DNA of 64,000 bases from Oleidesulfovibrio alaskensis DSM 16109 (GTDB taxonomy: Bacteria > Desulfobacterota > Desulfovibrionia > Desulfovibrionales > Desulfovibrionaceae), in contig NZ_AXWQ01000016.1 of NCBI RefSeq assembly GCF_000482745.1, positions 1 through 64,000 of the forward strand, read 5' to 3'. This document shows, in pieces, positions 52,341 to 62,300 of the stretch (position 1 is the first letter of the stretch; every line of letters starts with the position of its first letter). The notes under the pieces are model-generated. The model worked only from the letters and a program-made list of their open reading frames with translations, ran no database searches and was not told where the DNA came from. Made by a program: the position numbers and the translations under genes.

Positions 52341-53171
52341 ATGAAGGTTATCGATTTCCGTTTCCGGCCCAATACACCGGAAATCATTAACGGCATTGCC
52401 GGTAGCAATATGTTTAAAGCGGCCTGCAAGGCCATAGGATTTGAAAAGCGCAAGCCGCAGCCTCTGGATGAGATAGTGTCCGGTCTCGATAAACGCGGCG
52501 TCGAGCTGTGTGTCATTTCCGGACGCGACAGTGAAACAACCTACGGTTCACCTGCCAATAATGACAGTGTGCTGGAATTCTGCAGGGCGTACCCTGACAG
52601 ATTTATCGGCTTCTGGGGAGTTGACCCGCATAAAGGCATGGCCGCAGTGCGCGAATTGCGGCACGCCGTGACAGAACTTGATATGCGCGGGGCATCCATC
52701 GACCCCTATCTGGCGCACATCCGCCCTGATGAGGCACGGTACTACCCCATATATGCCGCCTGCTGCGATCTGGGCATTCCCGTGTTCATCACCACGGCGC
52801 CGCCGCCACAGGTTGCCGGCGCGGTTATGGATTACACCGACCCCCGGCATGTGGATATTGTGGCGCGTGATTTTCCCGATTTGAAAATCGTCATGAGCCA
52901 CGGCGGGTATCCTTTTGTGAATGAAGCCATTTTCACCTGTCTGCGTAACGCCAACGTTTACATGGACTGCTCTGAATACGAACAGGCACCCATGGCGGAA
53001 GCTTATGTTCAGGCCATGAACTCCTTTATAACGGACAAGGTTGTTTTTGCCAGTGCCCACCCTTTCATCGAGCAGGAAGACGCTCTGAATGTGTACGCGA
53101 AGATGCCTCTTTCGGATGATGCCCGGCGCAAGATAATGTACGATAATGCCCGCAGGGTTCTCGGACTGTAA
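52341..53171 (+). CDS. Amidohydrolase-2-fold protein with altered metal site
   Basis: The protein has 276 residues from ATG at 52341 (AAGGAG seven bases before). The TIM-barrel order of amidohydrolase family 2 is present: VIDFRFRPN, FIGFWGVDPHKGMAAVREL, MRGASIDPYLAHIRPDEARY, LGIPVFITTAPPPQVAG, IVMSHGGYPFVNEAIFT and VVFASAHPF, ending NARRVLGL. The usual metal-binding HxH of the first strand is RFR, the next His is Thr, and the GSD of the last strand is ASAH, so at most one usual ligand (SHGG) remains. The reaction is unknown. It is divergent from the isethionate operon and has its own sigma-54 promoter. Confidence 0.8.
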   Translation: MKVIDFRFRPNTPEIINGIAGSNMFKAACKAIGFEKRKPQPLDEIVSGLDKRGVELCVISGRDSETTYGSPANNDSVLEFCRAYPDRFIGFWGVDPHKGMAAVRELRHAVTELDMRGASIDPYLAHIRPDEARYYPIYAACCDLGIPVFITTAPPPQVAGAVMDYTDPRHVDIVARDFPDLKIVMSHGGYPFVNEAIFTCLRNANVYMDCSEYEQAPMAEAYVQAMNSFITDKVVFASAHPFIEQEDALNVYAKMPLSDDARRKIMYDNARRVLGL

Positions 53172-53191
53172 GACTGCGCGTCAAAGACCGT

Positions 53192-53224
53192 AAAAAGGAA
53201 GGATTCATGTCCTTCCTTTTTTTG
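53192..53224 (+). terminator. Terminator of the amidohydrolase-like gene
   Basis: AAAAAGGAAGGA (53192-53203) pairs with TCCTTCCTTTTT (53210-53221) and runs into TTT. Confidence 0.88.
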
Positions 53225-53377
53225 TGGCTTATAAATACGCGGTGACAAAATAACAGAGCGTGAATTTACCGTATAATATAACTGAAAAACAGGAGCTCCA
53301 GCGTATAGTGGGCGGCAGGGAACGTCATATAAATCGTATATGTTTTGTATCAGCCGGAAGGTCAGAGGAGGTCATAC

Positions 53378-55564
53378 ATGTCTCTTAAACAACTCTTTGC
53401 GCTTTCAACAGTACTTATCATGCTGCTTTCGGCAGCTGTTGTGGGCGTTTTTGTAAAATACAGAAGTGCTGTTGAGCTGCAGCACAGCGCCATGCGTGAG
53501 CGTGACGCGGCTGTTGCACTTTCGCGTGAAATGGCTTCAGACTCCAATGGGCTTACCGATAATATCCGGCTGTACGGTATGACAGGAGAAGTAAAATACA
53601 AAGAAGCGTACATGCGCATTCTTGATCAAAGCAACGGTAAAATTCCGAGGAGCGACGGTTCTGTTATAGATTTTATGGACAAGGTCAAGGCGTTCGGCGT
53701 GACCCGTCAGGAGATGGACGCCCTGAAGGCTGCAAAGGAACTTTCCAATGGTCTTGCCGTCATTGAAACGGAAGTCATGGATTTTATAGATGCACGCCTG
53801 CAACGCGCGGGCAGTGCGGAAAGGTACCGCAGTCAGCTTGATGCGGATGCCATGCAGCAAATGGCCAGGCTGTATGATGCAGAGTATTATCAGTGGATAA
53901 ACAAAATCGCCGCCGCAGTGCAGCAGTTCAACACCTCGCTTTTCAGCAGAACCGAAAAGAGTGTGAACGATGCTCTGGCAACCGGAGAGAGCATGAGTCG
54001 CACGTTTTTTGTCATGCTCGGCGTTTTTATTGTTTTTGTTTTTGCCCTGCTTGTATTTTTGTGGCGCAGTCTCTCGCAGAGTATCGGCGGTGAGCCGCGT
54101 GTCATTGAGCAGGTGGCCGCCGCCATTGCCGCCGGTGATCTGACTGCGGCGGATAAGCTGGACAGAACAACGGCGCGGGGTGTGGCAGCGGCCATGCTGG
54201 GTATCAATGACAGCCTCAATCTGCTTGTGACCGAGATGGTCTCGTCGCTTGAACATATCAAACGCGGTAACCTGCGTGCGGAATGCGACGAGAAAAAAGT
54301 CCGCGGAGCCTACCGCGAGCTGCTTGCCTCCACCAACAAACTTATGGCCACCATTGTCGCTTACTTTGACCTGATCGCCACGCCGCTCATGTGCATAGAC
54401 AGCGGGTACAATATTCTTTTTATGAATAAAAAGGGTGCCGAAATGGCAGGCAAGACCCCTCAGCAGGTACGCGGGACAAAATGCCATGACCACTTCCGCA
54501 CTGCCGCCTGCCGCACGGGCAGCTGTATCTGCGATCTGGCCATGAAAGCTCATGATGTGACCAGTGGTGAAACCGTTGCTAATCCGGCGGGTAAAGAACT
54601 GCTGGTGTCCTTCTCTGCGGCTCCCATCCTTGATGAAAACGGAGCTGTCATTGGAGCTTTTGAGCAGATATTTGACGAGACAGCTATAAAATCGGGCCAG
54701 CGCAAAATGCAGCAGCTTGCCGGTAATGCCACCAATATAGCAGACCGTCTGGCTTCTGCGGCAGAGGAGCTGTCGTCACAGGTTGAGCAGTCGAGCACAG
54801 GATCTGACGTGCAGCGCGAACGCATGGGCGAAACTGCCACAGCCATGGAGGAGATGAACGCCACAGTGCTGGAGGTGGCGCAGAATGCTTCGCACGCCGC
54901 TGATAACGCCGAAGGCAGCAGAACCCGCGCTCATGAAGGCAGCACGGTCGTGGGGCTGCTCATAGAATCCATCCGGCAGGCGGAGAGGGCCGCAAGAGGG
55001 CTGAAAGAACATATGACCGAACTGGGGCAGCAGGCAGAAGGCATAGGCGGCATTATGAATGTTATTTCAGATATAGCCGACCAGACCAATCTGCTTGCGT
55101 TGAATGCCGCCATCGAGGCCGCCCGGGCAGGCGATGCGGGGCGCGGGTTTGCAGTGGTTGCCGACGAAGTGCGTAAACTGGCGGAAAAGACCATGGTAGC
55201 CACCAGCGAGGTAAGCTCCGTTGTAAATTCTATCCAGAACGGCACGCGGGCGAGCATCGCATCAACCGATGATGCGGTGAATGCCATTGCCAGCAGCACA
55301 GAACATGCAACCAACTCGCAGGGCAAACTGGCTGAAATAGTTAATCTGGCAGAGACAACGGCCGATCAGGTGCGCGCCATCGCCACCAGTGCCGAAGAGC
55401 AGTCTGCAGTGGCCGACGAAATCACACGCTCGGCTGATGAGGTGAATCAGATAGCACTGGATGTTTCACAGGCGATGCAGCAGAGCACGCAGGCTGTGCG
55501 TGAACTGGCGGAACTGGCCACGGAACTGCAGACTCTTATCAGTGAACTGACTGCCGCACGGTAG
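53378..55564 (+). CDS. Methyl-accepting chemotaxis protein with PAS domain
   Basis: The protein has 728 residues from ATG at 53378, after AGAGGAGG. A membrane helix (about 8-28), a helical periplasmic sensor to about 205, a second helix (FFVMLGVFIVFVFALLVFLW), a HAMP-like linker and a cytoplasmic PAS domain (MCIDSGYNILFMNKKGAEMA, then a Cys-rich loop CHDHFRTAACRTGSC) lead to the signalling domain. Its tip is IADQTNLLALNAAIEAARAG. There is no C-terminal CheR-tethering pentapeptide. A TATAAT -10 lies at 53272-53277. The ligand is unknown; position after the isethionate genes may be chance. Confidence 0.93.
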   Translation: MSLKQLFALSTVLIMLLSAAVVGVFVKYRSAVELQHSAMRERDAAVALSREMASDSNGLTDNIRLYGMTGEVKYKEAYMRILDQSNGKIPRSDGSVIDFMDKVKAFGVTRQEMDALKAAKELSNGLAVIETEVMDFIDARLQRAGSAERYRSQLDADAMQQMARLYDAEYYQWINKIAAAVQQFNTSLFSRTEKSVNDALATGESMSRTFFVMLGVFIVFVFALLVFLWRSLSQSIGGEPRVIEQVAAAIAAGDLTAADKLDRTTARGVAAAMLGINDSLNLLVTEMVSSLEHIKRGNLRAECDEKKVRGAYRELLASTNKLMATIVAYFDLIATPLMCIDSGYNILFMNKKGAEMAGKTPQQVRGTKCHDHFRTAACRTGSCICDLAMKAHDVTSGETVANPAGKELLVSFSAAPILDENGAVIGAFEQIFDETAIKSGQRKMQQLAGNATNIADRLASAAEELSSQVEQSSTGSDVQRERMGETATAMEEMNATVLEVAQNASHAADNAEGSRTRAHEGSTVVGLLIESIRQAERAARGLKEHMTELGQQAEGIGGIMNVISDIADQTNLLALNAAIEAARAGDAGRGFAVVADEVRKLAEKTMVATSEVSSVVNSIQNGTRASIASTDDAVNAIASSTEHATNSQGKLAEIVNLAETTADQVRAIATSAEEQSAVADEITRSADEVNQIALDVSQAMQQSTQAVRELAELATELQTLISELTAAR

Positions 55565-55594
55565 TCCCCGGCACTGTTGCAGGTGCATACCATG

Positions 55595-55624
55595 ACCGCC
55601 CGGTGCAGCGCTGTGCCGGGCGGT
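55595..55624. terminator. Hairpin between convergent genes
   Basis: ACCGCCCGG (55595-55603) and CCGGGCGGT (55616-55624) form a perfect stem right between the chemoreceptor stop and the stop of the minus-strand gene at 55626. No T-run follows, so termination strength is uncertain. Confidence 0.6.
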
Positions 55625-55625
55625 G

Positions 55626-56024
55626 TTATGTACAGTCTGCAGACTGTGCGGGAACTATGGCGATATCAAGAAATATGGCCGTATGCCCCTGTGCCCGGGC
55701 AGTTGCGGTGATTGTGTCTGCGGCAGCGCTGTGTGCGCCGTGCAGTGTCAGGCTGGCTCGCTTGAACCAGCCGAGGCAGCGTTCACTGCCGGTGCCTGCG
55801 CGGGTCAGATGCAGCATGCCTGTCACCGTGTGCTTCTGCTGTGCATGGGGGCCGCTGTCAGCAGGGGCCGCCGGTCCGATATGTCCGGTAAGCCGGTATT
55901 GTTCCGTGCTGCCCGAAAAGTTGCCGCCGCTTACGGCAATGGTGCCCTCTTCCGTATGCTGGCTGTCCGAACAGCGTATGCGGTACAGCCCGTCTTTCAG
56001 GGGAATGCAGGTGCATATGGTCAT
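55626..56024 (-). CDS. Small beta-rich protein, GrlR-like, function unknown
   Basis: The frame gives 132 residues from ATG at 56024; Met at 56042 is an alternative and neither has a good ribosome site. The segment DGLYRIRCSDSQHTEEGTIA, VSGGNFSGSTEQYRLTGHIG and TVTGMLHLTRAG resembles the repeating strands of GrlR-family proteins, which end in a similar 'GxF.G' sheet pattern. It may be a T3-series-type regulator homologue or simply a domain-of-unknown-function protein. It converges with the chemoreceptor gene and diverges from ettA. Confidence 0.42.
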   Translation of the reverse strand: MTICTCIPLKDGLYRIRCSDSQHTEEGTIAVSGGNFSGSTEQYRLTGHIGPAAPADSGPHAQQKHTVTGMLHLTRAGTGSERCLGWFKRASLTLHGAHSAAADTITATARAQGHTAIFLDIAIVPAQSADCT

Positions 56025-56190
56025 GGCCGCAGGGTACACCATACCGGCGTGCCTGTCTGCCCCGGCACACCGCCGTGTTTCGATTTGCTCGTTACGGGTG
56101 GGTACGGTGCGGGCGCTGGACATCCTGACAGTTAGTGCATAAGCACATTGTGCCGCCAATGGCGGGACTATTTTTAACAAGGTGAGTGTA

Positions 56191-57876
56191 ATGAGCAATA
56201 ACGAACCGGATAAGATTATCTATTCCATGGTGCGGGTGTCCAAGCGGCACGGCCAGAAGGAAGTGCTTAAGGATATTTCGCTGTCGTATTTTTACGGCGC
56301 AAAAATCGGCGTGCTGGGGCTTAACGGTTCCGGTAAGTCGTCGCTGCTCAAAATTCTTGCCGGCGTTGACCAGTCTTTTGACGGCAAAACCGTGCTTTCT
56401 CCGGGGTATACCATAGGGTATCTGGAGCAGGAACCGTTGCAGGACGAAACCCGCACCGTGCGCGAAGTGGTGGAAGAAGGTGTGGGCGATGTCATGCAGC
56501 TGGTACAGGAATTTAACGAGATCAACGCCAGATTTGCCGAGCCCATGGAGCCTGACGAAATGGATGCGCTCATTTCCCGTCAGGCCGAGGTGCAGGAACA
56601 GATGGACGCCAAGGGCGCATGGGACATAGACTCGCGTCTTGAAATGGCCATGGATGCTCTGCGCTGCCCGTCCGGCGATACGCCGGTCTCTGTTATTTCC
56701 GGCGGTGAAAAGCGTCGCGTTGCTCTGTGCCGTCTGCTGCTGCAGAACCCCGACATTCTGCTGCTCGACGAACCTACCAACCATCTGGATGCCGAATCTG
56801 TCGCATGGCTTGAACGCTATCTGCAGAGCTTTCCGGGCACCGTCATTGCCGTTACCCACGACCGGTATTTTCTGGACAATGTGGCCGGCTGGATACTGGA
56901 ACTCGACCGCGGCCGCGGTATTCCGTGGAAGGGCAACTACTCCAGCTGGCTGGAGCAGAAAGAAAAACGTCTTGCCAATGAAGACAGGGCCGAAGCCGAA
57001 CGCAGAAAGACCCTTGAGCGCGAACTTGACTGGATACGCATGTCTCCCAAAGGGCGGCACGCAAAATCCAAAGCGCGTATCAACGCCTACGAGGCCATGC
57101 TCAGCCACGAGTCGGAAAAAGTGGCCGGAGACCTTGAAATCTACATTCCGCCGGGACCCCGTCTGGGTAAGGTTGTCGTGCAGGCCGAAGGGCTGTGCAA
57201 GTCCATGGGTGACAAACTGCTGGTGGACAACGCCGGTTTCATCATTCCTCCCAACGCCATAGTGGGTATTGTGGGGCCCAACGGCGCAGGTAAATCCACG
57301 CTGTTTAAGATGCTTGTAGGAGAGGAACAGCCGGATGCAGGCGAGCTGAAAGTGGGCGAAACCGTCAAGTTCGCATACGCTGACCAGAGCCGCGGCTCGC
57401 TGGAAGCTGGCAAGACCGTGTACGAGGTTATAAGCGAAGGCTACGAAACGGTGAAGCTGGGCAGCCGCGAAATTAACAGCCGTGCATACTGCTCGCGTTT
57501 CGGCCTTACCGGATCCGATCAGCAGAAAAATGTCGATGTGCTTTCCGGCGGTGAACGCAACAGGGTGCATCTGGCACGTATGCTGAAATCAGGCGCCAAC
57601 GTGCTGCTGCTTGACGAACCCACGAACGACCTTGATGTGAACACCATGCGTGCACTGGAAGACGCGCTGGAAAACTTTGCAGGCTGCGTGCTGGTCATCA
57701 GCCACGACCGCTGGTTTCTTGACCGCATTGCCACGCATATCATGGCGTTCGAAGGCGATTCGCAGGTGGTTTTCCATGAAGGCAACTACTCCGACTATGA
57801 CGCCGACAGAAAGCGTCGGCTCGGAAAGGATGCCGAACAGCCGCACAGGATCAAGTTCCGCAAACTGACCCGCTAA
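56191..57876 (+). CDS. ettA: Energy-dependent translational throttle protein EttA (ABC-F)
   Basis: The protein has 561 residues from ATG at 56191 after AAGGTGA. It has two ABC domains without membrane parts: GVLGLNGSGKSSLLKILAG, VISGGEKRRVALCRLLLQNP and LLLDEPTNHLDAESVAWLER; then GIVGPNGAGKSTLFKMLVGE, VLSGGERNRVHLARMLKSG and LLLDEPTNDLDVNTMRALED. The arm insertion and the linker KGRHAKSKARINAYEAML are those of EttA. It binds the ribosomal E site and gates entry into elongation according to ATP/ADP. It is a single gene with its own terminator. Confidence 0.95.
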   Translation: MSNNEPDKIIYSMVRVSKRHGQKEVLKDISLSYFYGAKIGVLGLNGSGKSSLLKILAGVDQSFDGKTVLSPGYTIGYLEQEPLQDETRTVREVVEEGVGDVMQLVQEFNEINARFAEPMEPDEMDALISRQAEVQEQMDAKGAWDIDSRLEMAMDALRCPSGDTPVSVISGGEKRRVALCRLLLQNPDILLLDEPTNHLDAESVAWLERYLQSFPGTVIAVTHDRYFLDNVAGWILELDRGRGIPWKGNYSSWLEQKEKRLANEDRAEAERRKTLERELDWIRMSPKGRHAKSKARINAYEAMLSHESEKVAGDLEIYIPPGPRLGKVVVQAEGLCKSMGDKLLVDNAGFIIPPNAIVGIVGPNGAGKSTLFKMLVGEEQPDAGELKVGETVKFAYADQSRGSLEAGKTVYEVISEGYETVKLGSREINSRAYCSRFGLTGSDQQKNVDVLSGGERNRVHLARMLKSGANVLLLDEPTNDLDVNTMRALEDALENFAGCVLVISHDRWFLDRIATHIMAFEGDSQVVFHEGNYSDYDADRKRRLGKDAEQPHRIKFRKLTR

Positions 57877-57897
57877 AACAGGCTGCATATATACCAC

Positions 57898-57927
57898 AAG
57901 AGGACGCTCCGGCGTCCTCTTTGTTTT
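57898..57927 (+). terminator. Terminator of ettA
   Basis: AAGAGGACGC (57898-57907) pairs with GCGTCCTCTT (57912-57921), followed by TGTTTTG, 21 bases past the stop. Confidence 0.88.
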
Positions 57928-58064
57928 GCGGGAGAGCCGTGCCGTATCGCCCGCTACGCGGGTACCGGCCGGTAAAAGGTTTCCCCGCCGGCTGCATGGC
58001 TGAGAAAGCCGCAAGGGCACTCAGCCTTTTGCAGGACGGTTCCGCGGGGAAAGACCCCGAAAAA

Positions 58065-58090
58065 AAAGAGCCGTGCGGGCACGGCTCTTT
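58065..58090 (-). terminator. Terminator of the TetR-family gene
   Basis: AAAGAGCCGTGC and GCACGGCTCTTT are exact complements around a two-base centre; on the minus strand a run of nine T follows. It lies 23 bases past the stop. Confidence 0.9.
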
Positions 58091-58112
58091 GCAAAAACAT
58101 TTCTGACAGGCG

Positions 58113-58697
58113 TTATTCGCAGGTCAGCATATGGCGGATATTGTCGATGACGCTGCGCAGCACATCGTCGGAAGGCTCGACAAAACCGAAGTGCATGGCT
58201 CTGACAAGGCCTACCACAAGGCTGACCACCATGCCTGCGGTATCCTTGGTGTTCAGGGCGGAACGTATGGAACCGTCCTGTTTACCCTCTTCAAGGGCCT
58301 GTGTCAGATACTCGGTAAGATAGCTGTATATCTGCTGAATCTGCAGGAACACGTTGTCGTTTCTGTGGCCGTAGCGTGTGGGAGCATCACGGAAAATAAG
58401 GCAGAATTCCATGTTGTTCTTTTTAACGAAAACATAGAACGATTTGATGATGGAAACGACCTTTTCCATGCTGCTTTCAGGAGTGCGCACTTCAAGATAC
58501 TTTTCGATGTCGCTGATGAGCTGGTTTTTCACGTTGGTTACCAGCGTAAGGAAAATGTCATCTTTAGTCTTGAAATGACGGAAGATCGTCCCTTCGGCCA
58601 CACCTGCTTCGCGTGCCAGCAGGCTGGTGGGGGTATTGCTGAAGCCGCGTTCCGCAAAAAGGCGCGCGGCGGTGTCCAGAATAATGTCGCGTTTCAT
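58113..58697 (-). CDS. TetR-family transcription regulator
   Basis: The protein has 194 residues from ATG at 58697. The N-terminal DNA-binding part is typical: ILDTAARLFAERGFSNTPTS, LAREAGVAEGTIFRHFKTKD (about residues 6-50). The C-terminal ligand domain is of the TetR_C family with no recognised specificity (FYVFVKKNNMEFCLIFRDAP; MVVSLVVGLVRAMHFGF). It has no obvious target beside it; the facing neighbour is ettA and the upstream 58698-58954 has no gene. Confidence 0.88.
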   Translation of the reverse strand: MKRDIILDTAARLFAERGFSNTPTSLLAREAGVAEGTIFRHFKTKDDIFLTLVTNVKNQLISDIEKYLEVRTPESSMEKVVSIIKSFYVFVKKNNMEFCLIFRDAPTRYGHRNDNVFLQIQQIYSYLTEYLTQALEEGKQDGSIRSALNTKDTAGMVVSLVVGLVRAMHFGFVEPSDDVLRSVIDNIRHMLTCE

Positions 58698-58954
58698 GAT
58701 ATCCCTACAATGGTATGTTGCGATAATAAACGGTGTGTTCACTCACTCAGAGGTGTGGTGATACTCCTGCCATTCAAAAGTGTCAACGCACGAAGCCCCG
58801 CAATCGTTGGCAGCAGCGCATATCCGGCCATGTCGTTGCCGTGCCGCCGTGCCGCGGCGTGCCCGTGCTGCGCATGATTTTGTCTGATTAATCAATGCTG
58901 TATGGGCTTGCACTGCTGAAAGTATGTTGTGCATTTCTTGTTTTTTTGCATGTG

Positions 58955-59344
58955 TTACAGCAGTTTTTCAATAGCATCAATCAGCTGCGGCATATCCAGC
59001 GGTTTGCTGAACACGGCGGTGAAACCGGCTGCGGTCAGTTGACGGCGGATGTCGCTGTCGTGATGGGCCGTAACAGCCACAGCAGGCACAGATGCTTCTT
59101 CCGGACGGCAGGCGCGCAGGCGGGGCAGCAGTCTGTCTCCGGTTATGTCCGGCAGCTCTATATCCAGCAGCAACAGATCAAAATGTCTGCCGCTCATACC
59201 GGCAAGCGCGGCATCACCGTCGGCAACACATTCCGTTTCATAACCGGCTTTGGTTAGCATAAGCTCAAGCATAGTCCGGCTGACGCGGTTGTCTTCTACA
59301 ACCAGAATGCGGCGTCCGCTATATCGGGGGCTGCGCCTTGTCAT
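58955..59344 (-). CDS. Single-domain response regulator
   Basis: The protein has 129 residues from ATG at 59344, which overlaps the kinase stop (ATGA). The receiver domain is complete: RILVVEDNRVSRTMLELML, phospho-Asp in LLLLDIELPDITG, AVAVTAHHDSD and KPLDMPQLIDAIEKLL. No output domain follows, so it is a relay or a protein-binding switch. It most likely receives phosphate from the hybrid kinase encoded just before. Confidence 0.9.
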   Translation of the reverse strand: MTRRSPRYSGRRILVVEDNRVSRTMLELMLTKAGYETECVADGDAALAGMSGRHFDLLLLDIELPDITGDRLLPRLRACRPEEASVPAVAVTAHHDSDIRRQLTAAGFTAVFSKPLDMPQLIDAIEKLL

Positions 59345-62300
59345 GGCTGTCCTGTCCCCTGTTTTCCGTTCTGCCGCAGCACTGTCTGCATGCGGAACAA
59401 GTCTTCCATCGCCTTGCGGTTGCGGACGGTGGCGCTTTCCAGTTCGGCAAAAAGATCCTGCACTGCATCGGCGTCGTTTGCCGCTGCCGCATCGCAGACG
59501 CAACGGGCTATGCGGCGCAGTGCCTGCAGCCCCAGCTGAGCTGCGATATGCTCGATGGCAGCCGCAGCAGCGCCTGTCCGCGGCAGATCGTTGTGCAGCA
59601 TTGCCCCGCGGCCGGCCGATATGCTGTCACTCAGCCCCTGCAGTTGCGCGGGCAGTTCGGCTGGTGGTTCGGCATCGGCGGCGTATTGCCGTATTCCGGC
59701 AGTATCATGCTGTTCGGCAGCTTGTTCTGCCTGGGGTTTCATTACACTGAACACATCGGCTTTTTCTGCACCGTCCGTGTCCGGGTACGGCTTTTCTTCG
59801 CGGGCAAGCCCTGCCGGCGCGGCGGGTTCCGGTTCTGCCAGTGCGGCCACAGCCGCAGAAATGCGGGCGAATGTTTCGGGTGTCAGAACCGAAGGTATGT
59901 TGACGGGCGGCATTGCGTCCCCGTCGTCGTCAGGCAGAGGCGATTCTTCGTCCGCAGGGTCGTCTTCGGCTGTTCCGGCCAGTTCATGGGATTTTTGCGC
60001 AGCGGTGTCAACCTCGGTGGTTTTTACGCTTCGGGATGTCTCGAAGTGTTCCAGCGACGGGGTATCGACCGGTGCCGCAGACTGTTCGGGGGGCATGGCA
60101 GCTGCTGTTTGCTGCGCAGCTACACTATCTGTTTCCGTATTCTCCGCTGCGGATGCCGCGTGTTCCGTGGCGCAGCCGTCTGCCTCAGGGCCGGAGCAGG
60201 TCTCCGGCTGCTCCACCGTGGCGGCCCCGTTCTGCAGTTTTCTTTCCTCGTTATGAAAGAACATGGGGTTTACTGCTGAAAGAAGAGGTTCCGTCTCGGC
60301 TGGCTCCTCCGCTGTTTCGTGATGCGCCTGCTGTCCGCCTGTGATGTCTGCCTGCTGCATGGTCTGCGCCGAGTGCGCAGCGGTGTGTCCGCCGGCGGGC
60401 ACAGTGCATTCAGGCGCGGTTGCCGGTTCCTGCGCGGGATTTTCCATGGCTGCAATGGTTTCAGATACGGCGGAAAGCAGTGTGCCGCGGGTGAAGGGAC
60501 GCAGCAGAATGGCGGAGCAGCCTGCCTGCCGCATTGCTTCCGCGCCTTGTTCATCTCCCGCTTTCACCACGCCGAAAACAGGGCCGGGCATGAGCCCCAG
60601 TTCCGTTTCGGCTTCGCGCAGGGCGCGGACAGTTTCCGGTCCGCTCATTTCGGGCATGCGGGCGTCCACCATGACCAGTGAAGGAAGCCTGCGGCGGAAG
60701 ACTCTGAGCGCTTCGGCTCCGCTGCGGGCTTCAATAAGCACCAGCGGGGTGTCTTCCAGAAAAAACGAAAGCAGCTGGCGGTTGCTGGCAATGTCGTCAG
60801 CCACCAGCACCAGACCGGGCTGTCTGCCGAGGCAGGAGGGCATGCCGTGCGGCAGTTTGGACGCAGGCTGCAGACGCAGAGTGAAAGAGACGGTGGTGCC
60901 TGATGCGGGGGCGCTTTCAAGGCACACCACACCGCCCATCATGGAGACCAGATCGCGCGTGATGGAAAGGCCGAGACCCATGCCTCCGTAGCGGCCCGAC
61001 CCCGTACCGGGGCTTACGCAGAAGCTGTCAAAGACCGCATAGGGATTTTCAAGGGGGATGCCCACGCCCGTGTCGCTGATGGTAAAGCGCAGATGACCGG
61101 GGTCTGTGGAATCATCAACCCGTTCGACGGAAAGCCTGATGGTGCCTTCGTCGGTAAAACGGATGGCGTTGCCCAGCAGGTTCAGCACTATCTGCAGGAT
61201 CCTGTCCGGATCGCCCAGAAAATTCACCGGCAGATGCGGAGACATGAACCATGAAAGCTGCAGACCTTTGCGGCCGGCTTTGATGAGGGCAATGTCGTGG
61301 GCTTCTTCCAGCACATGGTGCAGGTTAAAGCGAACAGCCTTGAGGTCTGTTCTTCCTTTGGCCGCACGCGCGGCATCCAGCAGGTCGTTGATCTGCAGTT
61401 GCAGATTACGCCCTGCAGACTGCAGCAGCGCCAGTTGCTTTCTGCCTGTGTGCGCGGGCAGAGACGCAGTCAGCTCTTCGATGGTGCTGAGCATGGCGGT
61501 AAGAGGAGTGCGCAGGTCATGGCTTACCCTTGCCAGCAGCGCTCCGGCTGTCAGGTGCGGTTCCTGCTGCTCGAACGCATGTTGCTCTGCCGTATCGTTT
61601 TGTTCGGGCGCGGCTGCCGGTACGCAGCGCTTGCTGTCCGGAGCGATGGCAAGGCACAGCAGTCCGCCTGCGGTACCCAGTGCCGGTCCCAGCGAGGCCC
61701 AGTAAGGTGCATCGGGGCTGAGGGCTGCCCCCATACCGGCCACAGTGCCGGTGGCCGGCAGCAGACAGGCCAGCATGTAGCGTCCGGCGCCTGATACCCC
61801 GTCCTGCCAGCGGAGCAGGGCCGGCAGTGCCGGCAGAACGCACAGCAGCGGCCAGAGCGGCAGCGCGCGGTGTAAGCCCGAAAATCCGGGAATAAGCGGC
61901 AGCAGGGCTGCTATGGCTCCGGCCGCCATGCACAGGGCAAAAAGCCTGTCAGCACGTTGCGATTCATCTGTGCGCAGCAGGCTGCGGCCCGTCTGGGCCA
62001 GAACAAGTACGGCGATACCGGGCAGAAAAAGCGCAGCCACACTGCGCCACGAAAACAGCGTTGCCGCGGCCACAGGTGACAGCGAATGCAGCAATACTGC
62101 CGCTGTGGCGGCTGCGGCCCACAGGCGCCAGACAGATTTTGCGGTTGCAGCCATGGCAATATGCAGCAGTATCAGCGCCAGCAGGGCTCCTTGCAGCAGG
62201 TGCATGGGTTTTGCCGCGCGTACGGCGTCATCCAGCGAGTCGCCGGCAGGATGCAGCGTAGGCTGAAACCATGGTCCGGGTGCACCGGCAATGCGCAGAT

